From Rhodococcus sp. 14-2470-1b (GTDB lineage Bacteria > Actinomycetota > Actinomycetes > Mycobacteriales > Mycobacteriaceae), in contig NZ_NPFY01000006.1 of assembly GCF_002259415.1 (NCBI RefSeq), positions 186,001 through 250,000 of the forward strand: a DNA stretch of 64,000 nt, written 5' to 3'. Below are positions 1 to 7,253 of this stretch, one piece after another. The notes under the pieces were generated by a model that was not told the DNA's origin, did no database searches, and worked only from the letters and a program-made list of their open reading frames with translations. Position 1 is the first letter of the stretch. Every line of letters begins with the position of its first letter. The translations under genes were made by a program, and so were the position numbers.

Positions 1-68
1 CGTCACACCAAGAAAGTTGCGTAGATTTGAGGTCGATCTGACATTCACATTTCGGACATAGGAGACGA

Positions 69-1013
69 GTGAGCGGAAGGATCGATCGACGGACCCTGCT
101 CGCCGGGGTGTCGGCCGTGAGTCTCGCAGCCCTGCTGCCTGCGTGTTCCAGTCGGCCGGTTCCCTCCGTCGACAGCATGTTGTTGGCCACCGGACCGGCG
201 GGGGCGACCTACCGCGAGACGGGGACCGCGCTGGCCGAGCGCTGGAACGACGCCCTCGCACGCGACGTCGTCGACATCGTCGAAACCGACGCGGCCGTCG
301 ACAACGCGGCACTGCTCACGGCCGGGTCCGTCGACCTGGGTTTCGTGAACGCCGACGTGGCGAAGCCGTACGCCTCGGACTTCTCCGCACTGTTCCGGGT
401 GTTCGACTCGGTGTTGCACCTCGCGGTCATGGCCGACGGGCCGGTACGAACACTGCAGGATCTTCCGGGCATGCGGGTCGCGATCGGCCTTCCCGGATCG
501 GGAACGCGCTTCACCGCGCTTCGACTTCTCGACTCGGCCGGGCTGGCCGTCACCCCACTGTCCTACGGCCAGGACGACGCGGCCCGGGCACTGCTCTCCG
601 GCGAACTGGATGCAGTCTTCTCGTTGACCGCGATGCCGACACCTGCGCTCGACTCGTTGGTGAAAAACGCGTCGGCGTCCGGTCGCGCGGTCGAGTTTCT
701 CGATCTCGCAGTCGAGACCGAAGCCGTACGATCTGCGTTCCCCGGTGAGTACGTCGGCGTCGTGATCTCACGGACGGTGTATCCGGACATCGCGTCGAGC
801 CGAACCCTCGCCGTTCCCACGTTCGTGCTGGTGCGCAACGAGTTTCCACGCGACTTGGCCCGTTTCCTGACCGCGAGCACGTTCGAGAACGTCCGGGCGC
901 TGTCCGTGAACCGCCCGGAAGCAGATCAGATCAACCCCCGAACCGGAGCCGCCACCACACCGATACCACTGCATCCCGGTGCAGCGGACTGGTTTCGCGA
1001 ACACAAGCCGTGA
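69..1013 (+). CDS. TAXI-family solute-binding lipoprotein (TRAP-type receptor)
   Basis: A 314-residue exported protein of the TAXI (TRAP-associated extracytoplasmic immunogenic) family, which binds small carboxylates or amino acids outside the membrane. The N terminus has a twin-arginine-like RRTLL stretch followed by a hydrophobic run and a lipobox ending at Cys26 (LLPAC), so it is probably an anchored, possibly Tat-exported lipoprotein. The body opens with the family-typical ATGPAGATYRE segment and keeps the GSGTRFTA loop. Start GTG has a GGAG ribosome site 8 nt upstream. No TRAP membrane subunit is visible; the neighbour, one base away and convergent, is a sensor kinase, suggesting the binder may serve sensing rather than transport. 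The family call is firm, the ligand unknown. Genes left of the window are not visible. Confidence 0.85.
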   Translation: MSGRIDRRTLLAGVSAVSLAALLPACSSRPVPSVDSMLLATGPAGATYRETGTALAERWNDALARDVVDIVETDAAVDNAALLTAGSVDLGFVNADVAKPYASDFSALFRVFDSVLHLAVMADGPVRTLQDLPGMRVAIGLPGSGTRFTALRLLDSAGLAVTPLSYGQDDAARALLSGELDAVFSLTAMPTPALDSLVKNASASGRAVEFLDLAVETEAVRSAFPGEYVGVVISRTVYPDIASSRTLAVPTFVLVRNEFPRDLARFLTASTFENVRALSVNRPEADQINPRTGAATTPIPLHPGAADWFREHKP

Positions 1014-1014
1014 G

Positions 1015-2403
1015 TCACTCCGTCACACAAGCCAATCGAAGGCGTGCGACTGTGCCCCCGCCCGGCACCCCTCGCAGCTCGAACGTTCCTCCCACATCGG
1101 CTACCACATCACCCACGATGGCCAGACCCAATCCAGTCCCGGCCACGTTCTGATGCCGTGGCGCGCGCCAGAATCTGCCCGTCGCCGCAGTCAGCTCCGA
1201 CTCCGACAAGCCGCGACCGTCGTCCACCACCTCGAACACCGCCCAACGCCCGTCGCATTCGGTGCGCATCCGCACCGTCACCGTCGTCCCGCCGGACAGC
1301 CGAGCAGCGTTGGACACCAGTTCGTCGAGCACCGCGACGAGGCCGCCGGAGGGTTGCCGGACGGTGCGACCTTCCCGACCTGGATCGTCGATCACCAACC
1401 GAACCCCGGCGCTCTCCGCGCATGCCTGCCACTGCGGCCGCGCCGCCTCGAACACGTCGACGACCGAACACAGGTCACCGCCGAGTTCACCGCTTTCCCG
1501 CTCCGCGGAGACGGCGCCGAGCATTGCCTCGAACGTCGCACCCAGTTCCACTGTCTCCGCGACGGCATCCTCGTGGGCCTCGCGGGCGTCGCCATCACGC
1601 AGCCATGGCCGTAGATTCTCGACCGCCAGACGCAAGCTGGCCAACGGATTTCGGAGCTGGTGGGCTGCGTCGGTGACGAAGGCGCGCTGACGCTCCATCG
1701 ACCGCTCGACGGTGTCGGCCATCGTGTTGAACGACTCCGACAGTTCGCGCAGTTCCTGCGGGCCCCGATCGACGTCCGCACGAGTCGTGAAATCGCCCGC
1801 GCCGATACCGGCAGTGCTGCGCTCCAGATCGCGGACGGGCCGAAGGATCCAGGACGTCAGCGGCCACAACCCGACGAGCAACCCAGCCACGGCGACCACC
1901 AACACTCCGATACCGACGGCCCACTGAGACAGACTCCCGGCGCGCAACTTGTCCGTCGGAGCCTCGATGACGACGACGGCGGTCACCTGGGAGTCCCGGC
2001 CGACCGGTTCGACCACCCTCAACGGTGCGGCGGTCCACGGATAGACAGTCGGCGCCTCGGAGACTCGGCCGCCCGCGAACGCACGCCTGACGGCGCTTGC
2101 GAATTCCTCGTCATCGGGAAGCGGAACGCCGGGGTCGTGCACGGTCGCCCCGTCGAGCGCGAGCACCCACACAGCCGAGTCGTACAACGCCGAGTACGAC
2201 GCCAATTCCTCTCCCAGCCCGGTCGATTCCCCGGATTCGATCGCCGCGTCCACCTCGGAGGCGAATCGCACTGCGTCGCCGGTCCTGTCGACGAACACGC
2301 GCTGAGTCGCGCGCTCGGACACCAGAATCGCGTACGGAATACCGACGCCGAGAACGAGAAGCGCAATCACCGGGACCATGCTGAGAACGATCCGTCTGCG
2401 CAC
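1015..2403 (-). CDS. Two-component sensor histidine kinase (HAMP-HisKA-HATPase)
   Basis: Membrane sensor kinase of about 462 residues. A first transmembrane helix (VPVIALLVLGVGIPYAIL) is followed by a roughly 130-residue extracytoplasmic domain, a second helix, a HAMP linker, the H-box (DAAHQLRNPLASLRLA), an N-box (LVSNAARLS), the DDGRGL G1 box and the GTGLGLAIV G2 box. All catalytic motifs are present. It lies 11 nt after the upstream response-regulator gene, so the two form an operon. The start is a GTG at 2403; reading further upstream would run into the regulator gene, so longer versions are unlikely. The extracytoplasmic domain is the plausible contact for the adjacent TAXI lipoprotein, but that link is inference. 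Confidence 0.88.
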   Translation of the reverse strand: MRRRIVLSMVPVIALLVLGVGIPYAILVSERATQRVFVDRTGDAVRFASEVDAAIESGESTGLGEELASYSALYDSAVWVLALDGATVHDPGVPLPDDEEFASAVRRAFAGGRVSEAPTVYPWTAAPLRVVEPVGRDSQVTAVVVIEAPTDKLRAGSLSQWAVGIGVLVVAVAGLLVGLWPLTSWILRPVRDLERSTAGIGAGDFTTRADVDRGPQELRELSESFNTMADTVERSMERQRAFVTDAAHQLRNPLASLRLAVENLRPWLRDGDAREAHEDAVAETVELGATFEAMLGAVSAERESGELGGDLCSVVDVFEAARPQWQACAESAGVRLVIDDPGREGRTVRQPSGGLVAVLDELVSNAARLSGGTTVTVRMRTECDGRWAVFEVVDDGRGLSESELTAATGRFWRAPRHQNVAGTGLGLAIVGDVVADVGGTFELRGVPGGGTVARLRLACVTE

Positions 2404-2414
2404 GACCGTCCCCG

Positions 2415-3098
2415 TCAGCTTTCGGTTGCTGATTCGAGCCGGTATCCGACGCCTCGGACCGTCGTGATCGACGCTGCGGCACCGAGTTTCATGCGGAGCG
2501 ACGCCATGTGAGTGTCGAGGGTTCTGGTGTTTCCCTCGCGCGCGGACTGCCACACGTGATCCAGGATGCGGTCGCGCTCGACAACGACGTCCACGTTGAG
2601 TGCGAGAAGCACGAGCACGTCGAACTCCTTGCGGGTCAACGGAAGCACCGAGCCGGCCAGCAGTACCTCGTGGCGGTCGCGATCGATGCACAGCTGACCG
2701 TGCCCGATACGACCTTGCGATTCCAGAGGTACGGACGACATCCTGAGTCTGCGCATCACGGCGTCGATACGCGCCATGAGCTCAGCGATCCCGAAGGGCT
2801 TGACCAGATAGTCGTCCGCCCCGGCGCGGAGACCACGTACGCGGTCGCTTGTGGCCCCACGCGCGGTAACGGCGATGACACCGGTGGACGGGTGATCGCG
2901 CAGCGCTCGGATCACGTCGACTCCGTCTCCGTCGTCGAGACCGAGATCGACGAGTGCGATGACGAAGTCCTGCCTGGCAATCGCTCGACGGGCTGCGGCG
3001 ACCGCTGCGACCCGCTCGACGTCGTACCCCTCGGCATGCAAGGACCGACGCAGAGCACGGGCCACGCGATCGTCGTTTTCGACGACCAATGCCCACAT
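2415..3098 (-). CDS. OmpR-family response regulator
   Basis: A 227-residue DNA-binding response regulator. The receiver has the acidic pocket (VENDD), the phospho-acceptor in ALVDLGLDD, the switch Thr in VTARGA and the conserved Lys in YLVKPF; the C-terminal winged helix runs from about residue 130 (LTRKEFDVL to TVRGVGYRLE). It is the first gene of a two-gene operon with the histidine kinase. An inverted repeat AAGTCT-N8-AGACTT lies 8 nt upstream of its ATG and may be an autoregulatory site. The target is likely the TAXI gene or a transporter outside the window. Confidence 0.9.
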   Translation of the reverse strand: MWALVVENDDRVARALRRSLHAEGYDVERVAAVAAARRAIARQDFVIALVDLGLDDGDGVDVIRALRDHPSTGVIAVTARGATSDRVRGLRAGADDYLVKPFGIAELMARIDAVMRRLRMSSVPLESQGRIGHGQLCIDRDRHEVLLAGSVLPLTRKEFDVLVLLALNVDVVVERDRILDHVWQSAREGNTRTLDTHMASLRMKLGAAASITTVRGVGYRLESATES

Positions 3099-3105
3099 GT
3101 CCGAA

Positions 3106-3125
3106 AAGTCTACTTTGCGAGACTT
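3106..3125. promoter_or_regulatory. Inverted repeat upstream of the response regulator gene
   Basis: Perfect AAGTCT-N8-AGACTT inverted repeat immediately upstream of the response-regulator start. Candidate operator or part of the promoter; no second copy was found near the TAXI gene start, so assignment to the adjacent regulator is only a guess. Confidence 0.4.
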
Positions 3126-3160
3126 CGAACTGTGGGCACTTGGTGGACGACCGGTCTACG

Positions 3161-3520
3161 TCAGTTGACGCCGAGCAGGTCGATCACGAACACGAGAGTC
3201 TTTCCGGACAGACGATGACCGTGTCCGGCCGGTCCGTAGGCAAGCTCGGGCGGAATGGTGAGCTGACGGCGTCCGCCCACCTTCATCCCGGGGATGCCGT
3301 CCTGCCAGCCCTGAATCAGGTTCTGAAGCGGGAACTTGATGGACTCTCCGCGGTTCCACGAGGAGTCGAACTCCTCGCCCGAGTCGAACTCGACGCCGAC
3401 GTAATGAACCTCGACGGTATCGCCGGGTGAGGCTTCGTCACCGTCACCCTCGACCAAGTCCACCAGCACTAGATCGATGGGTGGAGGGTCTGCCTGGAAC
3501 TCGATAATTGGCTTCGTCAC
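3161..3520 (-). CDS. FKBP-type peptidyl-prolyl cis-trans isomerase
   Basis: A 119-residue single-domain FKBP. The sequence carries the family pattern VHYVGVEFDSGEEFDSSW, the active-site stretch FPLQNLIQGWQDGIPGMKVGG and the C-terminal LAYGP and LVFVIDLL strands. It catalyses proline cis-trans isomerisation during protein folding; with no signal peptide it should be cytoplasmic. The GTG at 3520, giving MTKPIIEF, matches the usual N terminus; a GTG nine bases upstream is the alternative. It is read in the same direction as the preceding two-component operon but separated by its own upstream gap. Confidence 0.93.
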   Translation of the reverse strand: MTKPIIEFQADPPPIDLVLVDLVEGDGDEASPGDTVEVHYVGVEFDSGEEFDSSWNRGESIKFPLQNLIQGWQDGIPGMKVGGRRQLTIPPELAYGPAGHGHRLSGKTLVFVIDLLGVN

Positions 3521-3544
3521 GCACTCCACCCTACGTCGCGCTGG

Positions 3545-4219
3545 TCAGCCGATCGGGTCAGCCATGCGAATAACGTCGTATTCGCAGGTCAGCACGTTGC
3601 CGGTGGCGGCGTCGGACATTTCGACCTTCCACGCGTCGGCGAACTGGTCGACGCCGGGATGCATCGAGATCGTGCCCGAGATCAGGATCGTGCCACGCTT
3701 GAACAGACCGCGCTCACGGAGCACGTCGAGCCAGTACTTGGGCGCGAGAAGATCCGCGAGCGATCCGGTCTGGATCGGGGTCTCCCCGACCCACGCCTTC
3801 AACGTGATGTCGTCGATCCGGTCGGCGACGTCGGACAGACGCCACGCACCGGAACCGAGCACGTCGGGTGACGCGTTCTTGCTCCACGCGACGCTGTGGA
3901 CCTCGAGGTCGCGGTCGGTGTGATCACACGCGACGGTCAGCAGCACGTCGTCGTCGGTGTCGCCGAGAATCACCAGCGCCCACTCAGCTTCCCCGGAGGT
4001 GCGCCCGTGCTGCACATGCACGGCATTCGTCTGCTGAGCGAGGTACGGCGAGATGGGGTACATCGCGGGCGTGACGGTCGGTGCCGGAACACCGAGTTCG
4101 GCCAACTCGGCGATGTGATGAGCAACTTCTTCTTGGTTGCGTCCCGCGTAGCCGGCGTTGAGCAGATTCAGCGGTTCGACGGTCTCGGTGGTTCCGTCCG
4201 GAAGCGTGAACGTCAGCAT
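3545..4219 (-). CDS. DUF2848 family protein
   Basis: A 224-residue soluble protein that I recognise as DUF2848, a family without an established function. Features include an N-terminal beta-rich segment (MLTFTLPDGTTETVEPLN), a YAGRNQEEVAHHI motif and a C-terminal stretch with GTILISGTISMHPGVDQFADAWKVEM, reminiscent of fumarylacetoacetase-like folds. The ATG at 4219 has a GAGAGG ribosome site 8 nt upstream. It is divergent from an MHS-type symporter and shares an intergenic region holding the GCATAC-N5-GTATAC operator, which is repeated at the GntR/nitrilase promoter. This ties it to uptake and hydrolysis of an unknown substrate. Confidence 0.8.
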   Translation of the reverse strand: MLTFTLPDGTTETVEPLNLLNAGYAGRNQEEVAHHIAELAELGVPAPTVTPAMYPISPYLAQQTNAVHVQHGRTSGEAEWALVILGDTDDDVLLTVACDHTDRDLEVHSVAWSKNASPDVLGSGAWRLSDVADRIDDITLKAWVGETPIQTGSLADLLAPKYWLDVLRERGLFKRGTILISGTISMHPGVDQFADAWKVEMSDAATGNVLTCEYDVIRMADPIG

Positions 4220-4271
4220 CGTGAATGCCTCTCTCGTTAATTGATTGTTTCGAATACGCCGAAAAGCTTGC

Positions 4272-4288
4272 GCATACGTCGTGTATAC
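4272..4288. promoter_or_regulatory. Probable FCD-GntR operator (copy 1)
   Basis: GCATAC-GTCGT-GTATAC, an imperfect palindrome between the divergent DUF2848 and symporter genes. The identical half-sites with a five-base spacer recur at 6293-6309 over the start of the GntR gene. FadR-subfamily GntR proteins typically bind short palindromes with similar spacing, so this is the likely operator of the local regulator. Confidence 0.75.
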
Positions 4289-4348
4289 AGCAAGTATGGA
4301 ATCAGTACAACGGATACAGTGATCCAAGGCACAGACGAAGGAGTTGCC

Positions 4349-5683
4349 ATGACTGCGCAGACAGTCGAAAAGAAAGGCCTGGTCAAGGCGTTTGCGGCCA
4401 GCCTGACGGGCACCGCATTGGAGTGGTACGACTTTGCCGTCTACTCCGCGGCGGCCGCCCTGATCTTCCCGATCGTCTTCTTTCCCGACAGCGATCCACT
4501 GACCGGCACCCTGCTGGCCTTCTCGACGTACGCGGTCGGATACGTGGCACGCCCCGTCGGCGGATTCGTCTTCGGACGCCTCGGCGACGTCATCGGCCGC
4601 AAGCAGCTGCTGGTCATCACACTGCTGCTGATCGGCGTCACCACATTCCTCATCGGATTGATCCCGGGTTACGACACCATCGGAATCGTCGCCCCGATCC
4701 TCCTGGTCACGATGCGCTTCGCCCAGGGCGTGGCCGTCGGCGGCGAATGGGGCGGCGCGGTACTCCTGTCGAGCGAGTACGGCAATCCCCGTCAGCGCGG
4801 CTTCTGGTCGTCGGCCGCACAGATCGGCCCCCCAGCCGGAAACCTCCTCGCCAACGGCGCTCTCGCCGCACTCACCCTCGCCCTGACCGAGGAGCAGTTC
4901 GAATCATGGGGCTGGCGCGTCGCGTTCCTGCTCTCCGCGGTACTCGTCGGCTTCGGGCTGTGGATTCGCCTCAAGCTCGAGGACACTCCGGTGTTCAAGG
5001 CACTCCAGGAAAGCGGTGACCGCTCCGAAGCGCCGATCAGCGAAGTCTTCAAGTTCCAACGTCGCCCCTTGATCGCCGCGATCCTGTCCCGCATCGCTCC
5101 CGACGTCATCTACGCACTGTTCACCGTCTTCTCCATCACCTACGGCACACAGAAGCTCGGATTCGAACGCAGCGAAGTTCTGATCGCCATCCTCATCGGT
5201 TCCGCGTTCCAGCTCGGCCTGATCCCGCTCGCCGGCGCCCTGTCCGACCGCGTCAACCGCCGCCTGGTGTACGGCATCGCCGCCGTCGGCGGAGTTGCCT
5301 GGAGCGCCGTGTTCTTCCTGATCATCGGCGGAAGCTCGCTGCCGCTGCTGATCCTCGGCGTCGTCGTCGGGCTGGCGTTCCACTCGTTCATGTACGGACC
5401 GCAGGCAGCGTTCGTCACCGAACAGTTCACCGTCCGCCTACGATCGACCGGCAGTTCGCTCGCCTACACCCTCGCAGGAGTCGTCGGCGGCGCCATGGCA
5501 CCGCTGATCTTCGTCTTCCTGCTCGACAAGACAGACACCTGGACGCTGATCGTCGCCTACGTCGCCGTGGTCGGCGCTCTGACCGTCCTCGGACTCGCAC
5601 TCGGTCGCAACCCCGACCGTGCGGAAGAGGAAGAGTACGAGGTCATTCGCGCGACTACGCCCTCAACAGGATCTGCAGTGTGA
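4349..5683 (+). CDS. MHS-family MFS symporter
   Basis: A 444-residue, 12-helix major facilitator of the metabolite:H+ symporter (ShiA/ProP-like) type. The N terminus has the family signature SLTGTALEWYDFAVY; the cytoplasmic loop 2-3 motif is GRLGDVIGRKQLL, and GGEWGGAVLLSSEY follows in helix 4-5. The ATG at 4349 is preceded by GAAGGAG at an ideal distance. It likely imports the compound handled by the neighbouring nitrilase-fold enzyme and DUF2848 protein. Its 3' end overlaps the convergent GntR gene by 29 nt. Members of the family move organic acids, osmolytes or shikimate-like compounds; the substrate here cannot be told. Confidence 0.88.
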   Translation: MTAQTVEKKGLVKAFAASLTGTALEWYDFAVYSAAAALIFPIVFFPDSDPLTGTLLAFSTYAVGYVARPVGGFVFGRLGDVIGRKQLLVITLLLIGVTTFLIGLIPGYDTIGIVAPILLVTMRFAQGVAVGGEWGGAVLLSSEYGNPRQRGFWSSAAQIGPPAGNLLANGALAALTLALTEEQFESWGWRVAFLLSAVLVGFGLWIRLKLEDTPVFKALQESGDRSEAPISEVFKFQRRPLIAAILSRIAPDVIYALFTVFSITYGTQKLGFERSEVLIAILIGSAFQLGLIPLAGALSDRVNRRLVYGIAAVGGVAWSAVFFLIIGGSSLPLLILGVVVGLAFHSFMYGPQAAFVTEQFTVRLRSTGSSLAYTLAGVVGGAMAPLIFVFLLDKTDTWTLIVAYVAVVGALTVLGLALGRNPDRAEEEEYEVIRATTPSTGSAV

Positions 5684-6296
5684 CTTCCAGATGATCGTCG
5701 ATCGCCCGATGCACGAGGTCCTCGTCGCCGCTCTCGAGAGCGGCGACGATGGCCTCGTGCTCGGTGCACACGTTCCGCTGACGATCGGACGCCGCGAACA
5801 ACGCGGTCAGTCCGACGCGCAGCTGACGGGCCCGCAGGCCTGCATACGTCCGCGACAGCAACTCGCTGCCGGCGGAATCGATCAGAATTTGATGGAACCT
5901 GCCGTCCAGGTCGATGAATTCCTTTGCGGCATCATCGGTTCGAACCTCGGCGAGCACCTCCTGAGCACCGAGAGCGTCGCGCATCAGGGCCACCGGCGGG
6001 GTGCCGGTTCCGACAGCGACCGAGCCGGCGTGACGCTCGAGCACACCTCGCAACTCCATCAACTCACCGATCTGGCGGCCGGACATCGCGGGCACGTGAG
6101 CGCCGCGCTTGGGTACCATCTCGACAAGACCCTCCGCCTGCAACATCAACAGGGCTTCACGAACCGGCGTGCGAGACACTCCGATTCGAGTCGCCAGGTC
6201 CTGCTCGTTCAGAAATGTTCCGGTGGCCGCAGGTGACGTGAGCACTTGGTCACGAACGAACGAGTACGCCTTGTCCCTACCCGACACCGATTGCAT
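5655..6296 (-). CDS. GntR-family (FCD domain) transcriptional regulator
   Basis: A 213-residue FadR-subfamily regulator. The N-terminal winged helix (about residues 8-75) includes LNEQDLATRIGVSRTPVREALLMLQAEGLV; the C-terminal FCD ligand domain keeps metal/ligand-type positions in DLDGRFHQ and the EHEAIVAALESGD and HLE segments. The operator GCATAC-N5-GTATAC overlaps its own start codon, so autorepression is likely, and the same site sits at the DUF2848/symporter promoter. It is convergent with the symporter and divergent from the nitrilase-like gene. Ligand is probably the transported substrate or a product. Confidence 0.92.
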   Translation of the reverse strand: MQSVSGRDKAYSFVRDQVLTSPAATGTFLNEQDLATRIGVSRTPVREALLMLQAEGLVEMVPKRGAHVPAMSGRQIGELMELRGVLERHAGSVAVGTGTPPVALMRDALGAQEVLAEVRTDDAAKEFIDLDGRFHQILIDSAGSELLSRTYAGLRARQLRVGLTALFAASDRQRNVCTEHEAIVAALESGDEDLVHRAIDDHLEVTLQILLRA

Positions 6297-6309
6297 ACGA
6301 TATGTATAC
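6293..6309. promoter_or_regulatory. Probable FCD-GntR operator (copy 2)
   Basis: GCATAC-GATAT-GTATAC, same half-sites and spacing as 4272-4288. It covers the ATG of the GntR gene and lies 55 nt before the nitrilase-like start, so one bound dimer could block both divergent transcripts. Confidence 0.75.
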
Positions 6310-6363
6310 CTCTCGACGCTCTACGAAACCATGCACAGCGTCCACAAAACAGGAGATCAGCAG

Positions 6364-7158
6364 ATGAGCACCAGCCTCCGAATCAGCCTTGCCCAGGTCA
6401 CCAGTGGAACTGAACCATCGGACAATCTGCGGATCATCGACGCGCACGCCCGCGCAGCCAAGGAAGCCGGATCCTCCGTCGTCGTCTTCCCGGAAGCGAT
6501 GATGCGGTGCTTCGGCGGACCGATTCGCGGCGTCGCAGAACCCCTCGACGGCCCGTGGGCCGACGGCGTCCGTGCAATCGCGTCCAGCGTCGGCATCACG
6601 ATCGTCGCGGGAATGTTCACTCCCGCCGACAATGATCGTGTCGCCAACACTCTTCTCGTGACCGGCGACGGCGTCGACGCCGGCTACGACAAGATCCACC
6701 TGTTCGATGCGTTCGGCTTCGCCGAATCCGATACGGTCGCACCAGGTTCCGAACCACTTGTCCTCGACATCGACGGTGTGCGCGTCGGCTTCGCCACGTG
6801 CTACGACATCCGCTTCCCCGCGTTGTTCCAAAAGCTCGGAGACCTCGGCGCCGAAGTCGTCGTCGTCGCCGCATCCTGGGGATCGGGACCGGGCAAGGCC
6901 GAACAGTGGACGCTGCTCGCCCGAGCACGCGCACTCGACTCCACCGCGTTCATCGCCGCCTGCGACCAAGCACAACCCGAGCAGTCGAAGGGAACCGCGC
7001 CGCTCGGTGTCGGCCACTCCATCGTCAGCTCCCCCACCGGCGAAGTTCTGGGTCAGCTCGACACGACCCCCGGCATGCTGACCGTGGACATCGACACCGC
7101 ATCGGTGGACTCGGTGCGCAAGAACCTACCGGTCCTGAAGAACCGCCGACAGTTCTGA
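6364..7158 (+). CDS. Nitrilase-superfamily amidohydrolase
   Basis: A 264-residue carbon-nitrogen hydrolase of the Nit2/omega-amidase-like type. The catalytic triad is visible: Glu44 (VVFPEAMM), Lys110 (YDKIHLFDAFGF) and Cys146 (GFATCYDIRFP). These enzymes hydrolyse amides or carbamoyl groups in the cytoplasm. The ATG follows a GGAGA ribosome site. It is divergent from the FCD-GntR gene with a shared operator, and together with the symporter and DUF2848 protein forms a small catabolic regulon. The last 18 bases including the stop codon are perfectly duplicated downstream. Substrate not predictable from sequence. Confidence 0.88.
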   Translation: MSTSLRISLAQVTSGTEPSDNLRIIDAHARAAKEAGSSVVVFPEAMMRCFGGPIRGVAEPLDGPWADGVRAIASSVGITIVAGMFTPADNDRVANTLLVTGDGVDAGYDKIHLFDAFGFAESDTVAPGSEPLVLDIDGVRVGFATCYDIRFPALFQKLGDLGAEVVVVAASWGSGPGKAEQWTLLARARALDSTAFIAACDQAQPEQSKGTAPLGVGHSIVSSPTGEVLGQLDTTPGMLTVDIDTASVDSVRKNLPVLKNRRQF

Positions 7159-7176
7159 AACCGCCGACAGTTCTGA
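7141..7176 (+). repeat. 18-bp perfect tandem duplication spanning the nitrilase stop codon
   Basis: The unit AACCGCCGACAGTTCTGA occurs twice head to tail; the first copy encodes the last residues (NRRQF) and stop of the nitrilase-like gene, the second is noncoding. It looks like a recent slippage duplication. Confidence 0.9.
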
Positions 7177-7203
7177 ACCGACTGTAGCCACCCGAAAAAA
7201 CGA

Positions 7204-7238
7204 AAGCCGCCTGAACCCGTAGCGGGTGCAGGCGGCTT
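7204..7238. terminator. Bidirectional hairpin terminator
   Basis: Ten-base-pair stem AAGCCGCCTG / CAGGCGGCTT enclosing a 15-nt loop, between the convergent nitrilase-like gene and gltA. An A-rich run precedes it and TTCTCGTT follows, consistent with termination from both sides. Confidence 0.75.
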
Positions 7239-7253
7239 CTCGTTCGACGACGA

